A stretch of 64,000 nt of DNA, taken from positions 1-64,000 of the forward strand of contig JBCBRM010000048.1 in NCBI GenBank assembly GCA_039819665.1, written 5' to 3'. A program made the translations under genes and the position numbers. Shown here piece after piece: positions 28,802-37,659 of the stretch. This DNA comes from JAWPMV01 sp039819665 (GTDB lineage Bacteria; Bacteroidota; Bacteroidia; J057). The first letter of the stretch is position 1. Each line of letters starts with the position of its first letter. Under the pieces are notes generated by a model. That model was not told the DNA's origin. It searched no databases and worked only from the letters and a program-made list of their open reading frames with translations.

Positions 28802-29311
28802 ATGAAAAAAAATATCTTGGCAATTGGTTGCCTGTTATTGACTTCCTTTTTCATTTTTTCCTGTAATAAGGACCAAGTAAATCCAAGTCTTTTATCTTTA
28901 GAGATAACTGTCAGGAATACCTTGCAAACTACCACCGCCCCAAGTGTAGGTGTTACGGGAGGGTTAGAAACGCCAATTGAAATGGTATTTGGATTACCAG
29001 AAGGAGTTTTAGTAGTAATCACAACCATTGGTACGGGTGTAGAATATCAGGGCTACTTAGACGGATTATATGATATTGATGTATCTGATGAAGGGATTGC
29101 TTACAACTTGGTTGCCTCTGCTGATCATCCCATTTATTCTAACTTTTTAGGACTATTGAAGCCAGTATTTTTGATAGAAATCACAATATCAGTTCGGGGT
29201 TTCCAAGCAATTTTTCCGTTTCACTTTCTATTATCTCGGATAAAGAGATCATGGTACAAATTGGTGAAGGATTCAATTTTAACCCAGGTTCATCATTTAC
29301 AATCAATTTAA
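28802..29311 (+). CDS. Putative lipoprotein with a late frameshift
   Basis: ATG at 28802 is preferred because it gives a lipoprotein signal (MKKNILAIGCLLLTSFFIFSC, lipobox cysteine); an earlier in-frame ATG at 28763 would add a polar extension. The body is beta-rich with VGVTGGLETPIEMVFGLPEG. After about residue 122 the tail is unnatural, while the next frame reads FDRNHNISSGFPSNFSVSL and IMVQIGEGFNFNPGSSFTIN, ending with TAA at 29314-29316. One missing T in the T5 run 29168-29172 explains this. Native product is about 171 aa, surface lipoprotein of unknown role. The next gene starts 10 bp after the native stop, suggesting one transcript. Confidence 0.7.
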   Translation: MKKNILAIGCLLLTSFFIFSCNKDQVNPSLLSLEITVRNTLQTTTAPSVGVTGGLETPIEMVFGLPEGVLVVITTIGTGVEYQGYLDGLYDIDVSDEGIAYNLVASADHPIYSNFLGLLKPVFLIEITISVRGFQAIFPFHFLLSRIKRSWYKLVKDSILTQVHHLQSI

Positions 29312-29325
29312 ATTAATTCATACTT

Positions 29326-29844
29326 ATGAAGTCAATTCATTCCTTTTTTTTAGCAATCATCATTTTCACCGCAATTATCAGTTGTAGTACTAATAAAAAT
29401 AATACAAATATGAAGAGTCAAGCTATGAGCGAACAAGACGCTATTAAACTTGTGAAACCTTTTTACGATTTTTTAGGAGGTGATGCAACACCAGCAGAAG
29501 TGCAACCAAGTTATCATAACGATTGGGTGTCTTATTATGATAACAGTAGTGGTCGTAGTATGGAAGAAACCCTAGGGTTTGTGAGTGGGCCATTAGCTCA
29601 AATGATACCAGACTTAAAATGGAGTATTAAAAAAGTATATGTTACTTCTGAAAATACCATTGTTGTAAGAGGAGAGGCGGTAGGCACTCCAGTAGGCGAT
29701 AATTTTATGGGGACACCCATTGCTGGTGGAAAATCGTTCAAATTTATGAGCATTGATATTCATGAACTTAAAGATGATAAAATCATAAAAACTTACCACG
29801 TAGAAGATTGGATAAATGCAATACAACAAGTAGCAGGAGAATAA
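29326..29844 (+). CDS. SnoaL-like (ester cyclase/nuclear transport factor 2 fold) lipoprotein
   Basis: A lipoprotein signal (SFFLAIIIFTAIISC) then a SnoaL/polyketide-cyclase type domain: AIKLVKPFYDFLGGDATPAEV, a substrate-pocket region GPLAQMIPDLKWSIKKVYV, and HELKDDKIIKTYHVEDW at the end. 172 aa is normal for the family. Enzyme substrate unknown; many secreted relatives have no proven activity. It follows the lipoprotein gene by 10 bp and both may have been controlled by the decayed AraC regulator upstream. Confidence 0.82.
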   Translation: MKSIHSFFLAIIIFTAIISCSTNKNNTNMKSQAMSEQDAIKLVKPFYDFLGGDATPAEVQPSYHNDWVSYYDNSSGRSMEETLGFVSGPLAQMIPDLKWSIKKVYVTSENTIVVRGEAVGTPVGDNFMGTPIAGGKSFKFMSIDIHELKDDKIIKTYHVEDWINAIQQVAGE

Positions 29845-30113
29845 ATAGACGGTTAACAATAATAAGATTTTATAAGGATTATTCATGAATTTGAATAATC
29901 CTTTCTGCTTTTTAGAAAGCAATGAAATGCTGCATACAACAATGGCTAAAAACTGCAATAGCTCTCATTCGGTAGTCTAGTCGTCAAGCTGTACAAAAAC
30001 CTCTAAACACAAAATAAAATCATCAAAAAGAGTAATAAGGAGGGTATTTTTTATGGAAATTTTATTTTTTTACACTGACTTTCGTTGCATCAAACTGAAA
30101 GAATGAAATTCTA

Positions 30114-30965
30114 ATGATTAAGAACAGGCTTTACCTATTAATAGTAATTGGACTATTAAATTCCTGTGGGAATTCAAGAGAGGAAGCATTAGCAGATAGT
30201 TCTGTTGTTATTGAAAATCCAACTAATACGGTCTTATTAAGCTCTGAAATCATCTGGGAGAAATTAAATCCAGCGAGAGGGGATAAAAGCCCACAGGCAG
30301 GAACAATTTGGGGAGATAGAAAGGGAAGAGTACCCACAGGTTTTTTAGCAAAATTTATAAACGGATTTTCCTCCCCCCCTCATATTCATAATGTTACCTA
30401 CAGAGCTGTAGTGATTAAAGGATTGGTTCACAACGATGATCCTAATGCTGAAAATATGTGGATGAAACCTGGTTCATTTTGGACACAACCTCTTGGAGAA
30501 TCACATATCACCTCTGCAAAAGGAGAAGAAAATATAGCTTTGGTAGAAATAGATAACGGACCATATCTCGTGAAACCGATAAGTGAAGCATTTGACAATG
30601 GAGAAAGACCCATAAACATAGAGGCTTCAAACATAATTTGGTTAAATCATGAAAAAACAAACTGGGTTGATATAAATAGCAAAGGTGAAATAAGCTTCCT
30701 CTTAGATAATAATGAACTCAAAAGTCTTTTTGTAAGACTTCCGAAGTCTTATAAAGGAGAAATAGAGACGGAGGGAAATACTATGCATGCTGTCGTAATT
30801 CAAGGGAAGTTACATTATCTTATGCCTCAAAATAAACAATCAAAGACTTTAGATATGGGAAGTTATTTTGGTTCAACTGATAAAGCAATCCACACAATAA
30901 CAAATGAATCCGATAAGGAAATTATTTTGTACATAAGAACTAATGGAAAAATAAAGGTAAAATAA
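30114..30965 (+). CDS. DUF4437 cupin-like lipoprotein
   Basis: A lipoprotein signal (MIKNRLYLLIVIGLLNSC) and two cupin-like halves, the first with KFINGFSSPPHIHNVTYRAVVIKG and WTQPLGESHITSA (metal-type histidines present), the second with FVRLPKSYKGEIETEGNTMHAVVIQGKLHYL. The arrangement matches DUF4437 (283 aa). Periplasmic or surface exposed, substrate unknown. Own promoter likely, 270 bp after the previous gene. Confidence 0.82.
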   Translation: MIKNRLYLLIVIGLLNSCGNSREEALADSSVVIENPTNTVLLSSEIIWEKLNPARGDKSPQAGTIWGDRKGRVPTGFLAKFINGFSSPPHIHNVTYRAVVIKGLVHNDDPNAENMWMKPGSFWTQPLGESHITSAKGEENIALVEIDNGPYLVKPISEAFDNGERPINIEASNIIWLNHEKTNWVDINSKGEISFLLDNNELKSLFVRLPKSYKGEIETEGNTMHAVVIQGKLHYLMPQNKQSKTLDMGSYFGSTDKAIHTITNESDKEIILYIRTNGKIKVK

Positions 30966-31029
30966 AGCCTGTCCCTTTTAATGTATATTATACTAGCAAA
31001 CATTTTGATACGCATGCCGTAAAATCAAT

Positions 31030-32199
31030 TTACAAAATCTGCACAAACAAAAAGCTCAGAAAAGAACCCACCAGACCAACAATGAATACCCGATAGGAGA
31101 TTCCCAATAAGCGATATTTTTTTCTGAGCACTTTACCCAAACCATATAAGTCCCGAGAGAGGTTATCGTATAGTTTTTCCTGATCTGTTCGAAGCCCGCG
31201 GAAGTAGTTTACAAATCTACTTTCCTCTATAGACAAGAAGTTGCCAAAGAATAACATATTCTCCTTATCCATGTCTTTATGCGAAAATTCCTTTAGAGAA
31301 TTTATCGTAGGTACAGCACTAAATACGGCAAAGGTGGTTGCCAGAAGAGAACTCAATAAGAGAACAATGATCGGTATATATTTTTGCAGTTTTATGCCTT
31401 CTGAAAAGCTATCCATAGATAAGCCTGCAGTAAGTCCTGTGATCAGGACCGAAAGGATTAAGGTATTGATACTAATGATCATATTGGCCTTCCCATCCGC
31501 TATTCGGCTTAGGTCGGTGTGATTTTTCAGGGTAATCCTATAGGCTGTGTCAATGCCCCGTCCAAAATCCTTACCTGCTTTAAATCTCTTATGTTGGCTT
31601 CTCAGATTTTTGATATAAGATTTAAGCTTCAAAAGATTTTTATTCTTCCTCTTTGTGTACCAATCAATGGCCCAGGGAGTTAGGAAACGATTGTGTAAGA
31701 GGCTTTCCATTAATTCTTTGTACCAAAGTCGCTCTTCAATTGGGCGGTCCGAGAGGTTTTTACTTTCCAGAAGTAACAGTTTGACTTTTTTAAAGAATTT
31801 CTTTTTCCCGGAAAAGGCCCATTCAGCATCATGAAGAATATTATTGGCCAGGATCCATTCGGGATCTTTCTGGGTTTGCCCTTCAAGCAAAGTCTTTAGC
31901 TGTTTTAGTTGTTCTTGGGAAAAGTTGTAAGGTTTAAGGAAAGTATAGAGCAATTGGATGCTATTTTCCGTTAATGGGCCTTCTTTGATTCCTCTTGAGA
32001 TATCCTTAAAACATGCAGCCAGGATCACGCACTTTCGTGTATTTTCTTTAAGATTGGCTTGTTTGAGCAGTTTTTTACACTCCTTTATAAATGCCTTACG
32101 AAATTTGAGGTTGTGGAATACATAACCTGAGACTCTTTTGTATATAATGAGGTGTTCAACGTGTGCTTCTGCTGCTGCAAGTATGTTTGAAGAAATCAT
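31030..32199 (-). CDS. HD-like plus PycTM (Pycsar effector-type transmembrane) protein
   Basis: The C-terminal half is a PycTM/DUF5706 domain: RIADGKANMIISINTLILSVLITGL (first helix, about 235-257), IPIIVLLLSSLLATTFAVFSAVP (about 275-298) and a last helix FIVGLVGSFLSFLFVQIL at the C terminus. The N-terminal half matches the HD phosphohydrolase commonly fused to it in Bacteroidota (YVFHN, ILAACFKDISRG, NNILHDAEWAF), but the central His-Asp pair is Lys65-Asp66, so metal binding is probably impaired. The domain family is known from cyclic-pyrimidine antiviral systems, where nucleotide binding opens membranes; here no cyclase is adjacent. A terminator separates it from the upstream stress genes. 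Confidence 0.8.
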   Translation of the reverse strand: MISSNILAAAEAHVEHLIIYKRVSGYVFHNLKFRKAFIKECKKLLKQANLKENTRKCVILAACFKDISRGIKEGPLTENSIQLLYTFLKPYNFSQEQLKQLKTLLEGQTQKDPEWILANNILHDAEWAFSGKKKFFKKVKLLLLESKNLSDRPIEERLWYKELMESLLHNRFLTPWAIDWYTKRKNKNLLKLKSYIKNLRSQHKRFKAGKDFGRGIDTAYRITLKNHTDLSRIADGKANMIISINTLILSVLITGLTAGLSMDSFSEGIKLQKYIPIIVLLLSSLLATTFAVFSAVPTINSLKEFSHKDMDKENMLFFGNFLSIEESRFVNYFRGLRTDQEKLYDNLSRDLYGLGKVLRKKYRLLGISYRVFIVGLVGSFLSFLFVQIL

Positions 32200-32234
32200 G
32201 TAAGGAATTAATGTTGAAATATTAATGAAAGAAT

Positions 32235-32258
32235 AAGGGGCTTGGGAGCCCCTTTATT
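32235..32258 (-). terminator. Bidirectional-looking terminator
   Basis: AAGGGGCT (32235-32242) and AGCCCCTT (32247-32254) form a perfect 8-bp stem with a 4-nt loop. It lies 10 bp after the stop of the lipoprotein gene at 32264 and before the HD-PycTM start at 32199, ending the upstream minus-strand operon. Confidence 0.7.
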
Positions 32259-32263
32259 CACCT

Positions 32264-32686
32264 TTATGCATCCATTCCCTTTTTTAGATTTTTCTCTAAT
32301 TCTTCCAGATTTTTCTCACTTCTGGTTTTGATTTCTTTCCAGTCTTCCTTGATGGCGGTTCCGATCTGGTCAAGACTTTTATCCAATGAATCCTGTTTTT
32401 GTTTGAGGAATTTTATGCGCATCTGGGCACCTTCTCTTGCGCTTTCTGAGAGCTTTTCCAATTGATTATCAAGAGAATCAAGCTCTGTGTCGATTTGATC
32501 CTGCATAAGCTGGATTTCCTGACTCAGATCTTTTTTCTCCTCCTGAAGCGCCTCGGTAATACTTACTGCTAATTCTCCCATCTCATCCTGCATTTCTTGT
32601 GTTTTTGATTGAGGTTCGGATTGGCAGGAGAAAGATGAGACTGCCAGAAATAGGATACTTATACTAATGATTGCTAATTTTTTCAT
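32264..32686 (-). CDS. Coiled-coil lipoprotein
   Basis: Lipobox signal (MKKLAIISISILFLAVSSFSC) and then a single long charged coiled coil to residue 140 (EITEALQEEKKDLSQEIQLMQ, KQKQDSLDKSLDQIGTAI, KNLEELEKNLKKGM). Probably an envelope spacer or peptidoglycan-associated protein. It is 11 bp after the MscS gene and last in the operon. No enzymatic domain. Confidence 0.78.
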   Translation of the reverse strand: MKKLAIISISILFLAVSSFSCQSEPQSKTQEMQDEMGELAVSITEALQEEKKDLSQEIQLMQDQIDTELDSLDNQLEKLSESAREGAQMRIKFLKQKQDSLDKSLDQIGTAIKEDWKEIKTRSEKNLEELEKNLKKGMDA

Positions 32687-32697
32687 ACTATATTGAT

Positions 32698-33612
32698 TTA
32701 ATTTTGATTGATAGAATTGTGTTGTTGATTGGCTAATTGGTCGAGTCGAGTTCCCCCGACGATCCCAAAGTCAAGTGTGCGTATGGGGAAAGGTATGGTA
32801 ATTCCATGCGCATCGAAAGCTATTTTAAGAGCTACAATAGCCTTATCTCTGGCCTCCAGGTAGTCTTCTTGGTGGTAAATATTTTTCCAAAATCTCAGCG
32901 TAAAGTCGATACTGCTATCGCCAAATCCGGTGAAGAAAAATTCGATGGGTTGGGACTCTCGGATGTCGAGTCCTGAGGTCTTTATGGCTTCCAGCGCAAT
33001 TTCCCGCACTTTTTCCAAATCATCGCCATAGGATACCCCACAATTAATGTCTATTCTTCTTCGGGGAGTATGTGCATAGTTTTTCAGGGGACTTTGAAGC
33101 ACATCTTTGTTAGGAATCACTACCTCTTGCCCATCAAGTGTCAGCAAGATGGTCGATCTCAAATTGATCTTTTGGATGTAACCAAAGTAGTCTTTGATTT
33201 CCACCAAGTCTCCCAACTTATAATAATCTTTAACTGACATGAGCATTCCTGAGAAAAGGTTGATCATTGGATCTTGCAAAGCAAAACCAATAGCTAAACC
33301 TGCTACCCCTGCAGTACCCAAGAAGGCGGTGAGTGCTTCACTCAGGTCCAAAATGCTGAGGACCAGAAAGAGAACTAGTAACATGAAGAGAACGACTAGC
33401 AGATTGCTGAGGATTCCTGCCACCCCGGAATTGTTGATAATTCTGCTCAGGTATTTGCTGGATAATTTTTTGATCTTTCTTGCGATGAAGACCGAGGCTA
33501 GTACAAGAAGGGAGGCAAGGATAAGGTTGGGCAAACCCAGGATTAAACTATCCATCCAGCCGTTGATCTTATCAAACAGCTTTTCAAATGATTGCTGGAA
33601 TTGTTCTTTCAT
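32698..33612 (-). CDS. MscS-family mechanosensitive channel
   Basis: Membrane segments at about 30-50, 65-85 and 90-115, the last with the pore-like GTAGVAGLAIGFALQDPMINLFSGML, followed by the MscS beta domain (VKDYYKLGDLVEIKDYFGYIQKINLRSTIL, DGQEVVIPNKDVLQSPLKNY) and the alpha/beta C-terminal domain. 304 aa, small-conductance type. It releases solutes on osmotic downshift. Gene starts 3 bp after the coiled-coil gene, and a second MscS paralogue is encoded at 35671-36558. Confidence 0.92.
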   Translation of the reverse strand: MKEQFQQSFEKLFDKINGWMDSLILGLPNLILASLLVLASVFIARKIKKLSSKYLSRIINNSGVAGILSNLLVVLFMLLVLFLVLSILDLSEALTAFLGTAGVAGLAIGFALQDPMINLFSGMLMSVKDYYKLGDLVEIKDYFGYIQKINLRSTILLTLDGQEVVIPNKDVLQSPLKNYAHTPRRRIDINCGVSYGDDLEKVREIALEAIKTSGLDIRESQPIEFFFTGFGDSSIDFTLRFWKNIYHQEDYLEARDKAIVALKIAFDAHGITIPFPIRTLDFGIVGGTRLDQLANQQHNSINQN

Positions 33613-33615
33613 TAA

Positions 33616-34116
33616 TTAGGCAAATTTTTGGGTAAAATTTATGACTTCGGCCTGAAACTTTCTCGCACGTTTTGAAAAAGTGGCTTTCGCTTCTTCCAAG
33701 CTTTCTTTTGACTCCTCTTTCATACCTTCGAACTCCTCCTTTAGTCGTGATCCCTTGCCCTTAAGGTTATCCAGTTTGTTTTCCACCCGCTTTTCCAGTT
33801 TCTCAATCGCTTCATTTTTCTCTTCTATTAGGGATGCAAGACTATCGGATACCTGATCTTTCTTATTTTTTACTTCATCCACTGCCTCCTGAAGACTTTT
33901 CTCTAACTCATCCTGAATTTCAGGCATCTCGGATTTTAACCTTTCGTATCGAGCCTCTAATTGCTGTTTTTCTTTTTGGAGTTGATCGACTTTTTCCTGA
34001 TAACCTTTTTTTAGCTTATCCTGAATGTTTTTCTTGTTTTGTTCGAGTTCATCAACAGTTTCAAAGAGTCCGTCGATGAGTTTTTTGGCTTTCTGTTTAT
34101 AGCTTGTTTTTGTCAT
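33616..34116 (-). CDS. Cytoplasmic coiled-coil protein
   Basis: Start chosen at ATG 34116 (MTKTSYKQKAKKLIDGLF); the longer frame to 34158 adds an unlikely leader. About 166 aa of nearly continuous coiled coil (KKNIQDKLKKGYQEKVDQL, LQEAVDEVKNKKDQVSDSL, KRVENKLDNLKGKGSRL). No signal peptide or membrane segment. It resembles gas-vesicle or scaffold-like coiled coils only by composition. Neighbours: 3 bp before the MscS gene, so translationally linked to channel production. Confidence 0.75.
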   Translation of the reverse strand: MTKTSYKQKAKKLIDGLFETVDELEQNKKNIQDKLKKGYQEKVDQLQKEKQQLEARYERLKSEMPEIQDELEKSLQEAVDEVKNKKDQVSDSLASLIEEKNEAIEKLEKRVENKLDNLKGKGSRLKEEFEGMKEESKESLEEAKATFSKRARKFQAEVINFTQKFA

Positions 34117-34212
34117 AATAATTTTTGTTAAAAGTGAAACATAAGGTGGGGGTATCAACTCTTAAATTTAGAGTGATAAAGTGAGTTCAGTGATTGTACT
34201 GTTGGTGAAGTG

Positions 34213-35376
34213 CTAGTAGCGGAAGATGGCATTCATGCCTGAATCTGGTATGGGTAATTCAGATTGGTCAAGGAAAAATACTTCCGCACCTTTTTTGTAA
34301 GCCTGTATAGCTGTAAAATCGTACAGGCAGTAGTTATAGGCATTTTGTTCCATGTGAAATTCAATCTGGTTGTTGCTTAAATAGCCATAAAATCCCCATA
34401 GAGGTTCATGTTCTCTATCCAGAAACAGGTATTTAATTTTCCCTTGATAGGCAGCTTTTATGATTTCTGCGGAAGAAAATGATGCTTTGTCCGCTACATA
34501 ATTTTCCTTAAAATCGCTCAACTTTTCCTCTATATCTTTTTGGTAATATTTAGAAGCGAAGAACCAGGCTTTTTCATGCAAATCCATGGGATGGGTATGT
34601 TCCTGATTTCCGCTGATATGATCTGGCAGGACATAGGAATATTTCGACAGAGATTTGTACAGGGGAATCAAGTAGTCAACACCTGCAAGTAGCATTGGAA
34701 GCTTTTCGTCATTCAGCATCGTCATTAAACCTTCATCCAATTGACGAAAATATTTTTCTAATTCAGCTTCCTTGACATCCTTTCCCATTCCCTGGCCGTG
34801 GTAGATGGCCTGACTCGCTTCAACGGAATGGAATTGAAGGCTTTTCTCCTCTGATTCCACACCCACTTCAGCTATATTCGCTGGAATTAGGTCATCGACT
34901 TTTACAGGCGTAATGTGATGGGGACCTGCTTCAAAGAAAGCTGAGCCTCCCTGACTCAAACTTAAGATGAAGAAGTTCTTGTCTTTGTTGATCGAAGAAA
35001 TCAACGGACTGAGATAAAATTCCCGTCCCACATAGATCAGGGGTTTTCGTTGGATGGGTAAGGTATGGAGGGCAAATTGATCTTCGCTCATGAAGAGGAC
35101 CAGCATGTCTGAAAGGTGAAGCCAGAAATCATCTTTTTCAAGGTAGGCATAGGCTTTCCTCAAAAATTTTCTGGCTTCAGACTCCTCCATGCTTTCATAG
35201 GGAGTTCGTCTAGGATCACAGAGTTTTTGCTCAGCTTCCGCCAGAGCATTTTTGAATCTAATTTTGTCCTCTTGCACCTGAGATTTTCGGTGAGTAGGAA
35301 TGTAAATACTAAGATGCTTATTGCTTTTGGATTGTGAGGTGCTGAGAGATTGAAAGGTTTTTTGATTAAAATTCAT
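34213..35376 (-). CDS. baeRF-family (bacterial release-factor-like) protein
   Basis: 387 aa with the start SIYIPTHRKSQVQEDKIRFKNALAEAEQKL typical of the bacterial archaeo-eukaryotic release-factor (baeRF3/7) proteins, a middle region with FILSLSQGGSAFFEAG, LPMLLAGVDYLIPLYKSL and GNQEHTHP, and an Rossmann-like end (KYLFLDREHEPLWGFYG). These proteins are proposed to act on stalled ribosomes or in stress, but no biochemical role is established. It leads the operon with the coiled-coil, MscS and lipoprotein genes. Confidence 0.8.
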   Translation of the reverse strand: MNFNQKTFQSLSTSQSKSNKHLSIYIPTHRKSQVQEDKIRFKNALAEAEQKLCDPRRTPYESMEESEARKFLRKAYAYLEKDDFWLHLSDMLVLFMSEDQFALHTLPIQRKPLIYVGREFYLSPLISSINKDKNFFILSLSQGGSAFFEAGPHHITPVKVDDLIPANIAEVGVESEEKSLQFHSVEASQAIYHGQGMGKDVKEAELEKYFRQLDEGLMTMLNDEKLPMLLAGVDYLIPLYKSLSKYSYVLPDHISGNQEHTHPMDLHEKAWFFASKYYQKDIEEKLSDFKENYVADKASFSSAEIIKAAYQGKIKYLFLDREHEPLWGFYGYLSNNQIEFHMEQNAYNYCLYDFTAIQAYKKGAEVFFLDQSELPIPDSGMNAIFRY

Positions 35377-35670
35377 AAACGGATTTGGGCAAAGATGCCA
35401 GCAATTATTCTTTAGAAGGTTATTGGATAAGGGGGGAGGCTGTCTGTTAGTCGATCTTAGGTAGATCAGAGACAGTCATGAGAATAACTCCAAATCGCGT
35501 CAGCGGAAAAAGAGGGAAGGGGAGGTAGTAAGTTTTGGTCTGATGTTACTTATGGGCATGCATTTATATATACGGATATTAAAATAAATGGTTGCAGGAT
35601 TATACATTTTTTATTTATTTCGAATAATAATTTAAGTTTTAAAAATGGAAATATTAATTAATCGAATTAA
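35377..35670. other. Intergenic break between two stress operons
   Basis: 294 bp separating the baeRF start from the second MscS stop. No gene found. It probably holds the promoter for baeRF. No clear terminator with T-run seen on the minus strand. Confidence 0.4.
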
Positions 35671-36558
35671 CTAGCTTCCATACGGCATTTGAGTATGCAT
35701 GTGTAAACTTTGATTTGGATAATTCTTGAGCTCGACAATTTCTCCTGGTAAATAGATTCCATGCTTGCCCAAGAGAGCTAAAATCTTATCAATAGCTTCA
35801 GATTTAATTGCCGTAGCATTTACCCGTTTATCAAGTGTATTTACCCAGAAATAGGCGGTGATTTGCAAGGTTCTGCTTCCGACATCGGTGATGTAAGCAG
35901 AGGGAGCCTTGTCTCCTTCCAGGACGCCAGACACGGATTTTAGCATCTCCGTACAGATACGAATGGCCTTTTGGGTGTCCGCTTCATAATCCAGGCCTAA
36001 CTCAAACTCATAGCGCCGGAATCCATCGCGGGTGTGATTGATCACAGGGCTTTTTACGATGGTTGAATTGGGAATAAAGATGTCCCGGCCGTCAAAGCTT
36101 TTGATTAGCGAATTTCGGAGATTCAGTTCATGTACTTTGCCTGTATGCCCATTGATTTCCACCACATCCCCTAATTGAAAGGGACGGTTGAAGGCCATCA
36201 TGATGCCAGCCAGGAAGTTTTCACCGATATCTTTAAAAGCGAAACCTATCAATAAGGCACTAACACTGGCTCCCGTGAGCAGACCCGCCGCAACATCCCC
36301 CCAGCCCATGATCTTAAGGCAGATCATGAAGGCAATGCCAAGTAAAAAAAGTTTGGCGAAACGGCCCAGGAACTGAGCCAGCAGAGGATCATCCATTTGG
36401 GCAGTCAATTTTCTCTTGAGGCTGACTGAAAGCTGCTGTGCAAGCAAATAGAACAGTGCAAAACACAGAAGAGCGATCATAAGTGAAGGTAGAGCTTCTG
36501 CAAATCGGAAAAATAAGGAAGTGAATGTTGATTGGATTTGTTCTAAGAATTGGGGCAT
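35671..36558 (-). CDS. MscS-family mechanosensitive channel (second copy)
   Basis: 295 aa with three membrane segments, the pore helix LLTGASVSALLIGFAFKDIG then ENFLAGIMMAFNRPFQLGDVVEINGHTGKVHELNLRNSLI of the beta domain, and a C-terminal domain (YEFELGLDYEADTQKAIRICTEML). It is only moderately similar to the copy at 32698. It is last in an operon with Dps (43 bp upstream) and the universal stress protein. Confidence 0.92.
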   Translation of the reverse strand: MPQFLEQIQSTFTSLFFRFAEALPSLMIALLCFALFYLLAQQLSVSLKRKLTAQMDDPLLAQFLGRFAKLFLLGIAFMICLKIMGWGDVAAGLLTGASVSALLIGFAFKDIGENFLAGIMMAFNRPFQLGDVVEINGHTGKVHELNLRNSLIKSFDGRDIFIPNSTIVKSPVINHTRDGFRRYEFELGLDYEADTQKAIRICTEMLKSVSGVLEGDKAPSAYITDVGSRTLQITAYFWVNTLDKRVNATAIKSEAIDKILALLGKHGIYLPGEIVELKNYPNQSLHMHTQMPYGS

Positions 36559-36601
36559 AAAATATGTTAAGAGTTAAAATGAGAAGCCTGTGTATTTACA
36601 A

Positions 36602-37081
36602 TTACTGGCTTGTATTCTTTCTCAAATAAGCTCTCACCATCCAGGATTCTTTTTCAACTTCACGCAACATGGCAACCAGCATATCAGCAGTTCCTTCATC
36701 TGCGTGTTGATTGGAGAAGGAGACCAAAAATCTTAGGCTTTGGATGAGAATATCTTGATCGCTAAGTATTTTCTCAAGCATTTCTTTGGTGTTTAGTTCA
36801 TCGCTGGCCTCCTCAAGCTCCGAGATGATTAGGTATTCGGAAAGCTGGCTAATGGGATTTGCCTGCAAAGCGAGCAGTCTTTCGGCGATGTCATCTATAT
36901 TTTCACTGACTTTTTGATACATGCTTTCAAACTGCTTATGCAATTCGAAAAAATTAGGTCCTTGCACCTTCCAATGAAAGGTCCTTAGATTTTGGTAATA
37001 AATATGGAGGCTGGCGAGTAAGATGTTGAGTTTTCGTTGGCTGTCTGAAATATATTTGTTACTAAGTGTTTGGTAATTCAT
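36602..37081 (-). CDS. dps: Dps/ferritin-like DNA-binding stress protein
   Basis: 159 aa four-helix ferritin fold with the Dps ferroxidase signature HWKVQGPNFFELHKQFESMYQKVSENIDDIAERL (His, Asp and Glu ligands in place). It stores iron and protects DNA and proteins against peroxide. The N terminus is short and only modestly basic, so DNA binding is not assured. It lies between the universal stress protein and MscS genes on the same strand. Confidence 0.93.
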   Translation of the reverse strand: MNYQTLSNKYISDSQRKLNILLASLHIYYQNLRTFHWKVQGPNFFELHKQFESMYQKVSENIDDIAERLLALQANPISQLSEYLIISELEEASDELNTKEMLEKILSDQDILIQSLRFLVSFSNQHADEGTADMLVAMLREVEKESWMVRAYLRKNTSQ

Positions 37082-37122
37082 TTATTGGATTTATGGGTTA
37101 AACATTAGGGAAAAGCCAGGAA

Positions 37123-37620
37123 CTAGAATACCAGACATGGTATGGGCGATTCCTGTATGAGTTTATGGTTGTGGTAATCGTCAAATAGGCGATCAAAGAG
37201 GTTTCTATCCTTTTTCTCAAAGACCAGCCAGTCGGCTTCTGTTGCCTCGATGAGGAATTTGACTTCTTCCAGTTTTTGCTCTCCGTAGATTTTGTGAAGG
37301 GAGAGGCTTACATCCGGAAATTCTTGCTGAATATTTTCCCGCACTAATAAGAAATCCCCTTCTGATTGACCAATGGCTTCTTCCGAAATCATTACGACTT
37401 CCAGGCGGGCTTGCAGTCGTTTGCTCAGGGTATACATGATCTTGAGCGCTTTTTGATTAAGGTCTTCTGCATCCATCACGTAGAGGAGCTTATTTACTCC
37501 CTTCCAATTAGTTGAAGCGGGTAGGATCAGTACGGGTAAATCTGTAGCGCCTGCCAATCGAGTATCGAAGGTTCCTAATAACTCCTGGAGTTTGTGTTTA
37601 GGATCGCTTCCTTCCAGCAA
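37123..37620 (-). pseudogene. Universal stress protein, C-terminal half (after in-frame stop)
   Basis: The frame continues exactly in phase from the 107-codon frame at 37660-37983; TAA at 37660-37662 is the only interruption. This half (MDAEDLNQKALKIMYTLSKRL, LHKIYGEQKLEEVKFLIEATEADWLVFEKKDRN) is the second UspA domain, ending PIPCLVF as in Usp proteins. The apparent start at 37620 is a TTG inside the conserved reading frame. Reads as one 286-codon tandem Usp protein with a single nonsense mutation. Confidence 0.8.
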
Positions 37621-37659
37621 AAGTAGAAAGGCGTCTTTCTCCTGGATTGCGCTAAGGAC

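Noticed and set aside
19621..32199. Pycsar defence pair (cyclase plus PycTM)
   Set aside because: The class III cyclase at 19621 is fused to a TPR-like part and is 10 kb away with unrelated genes between; there is no sign of a PycC-type partner.
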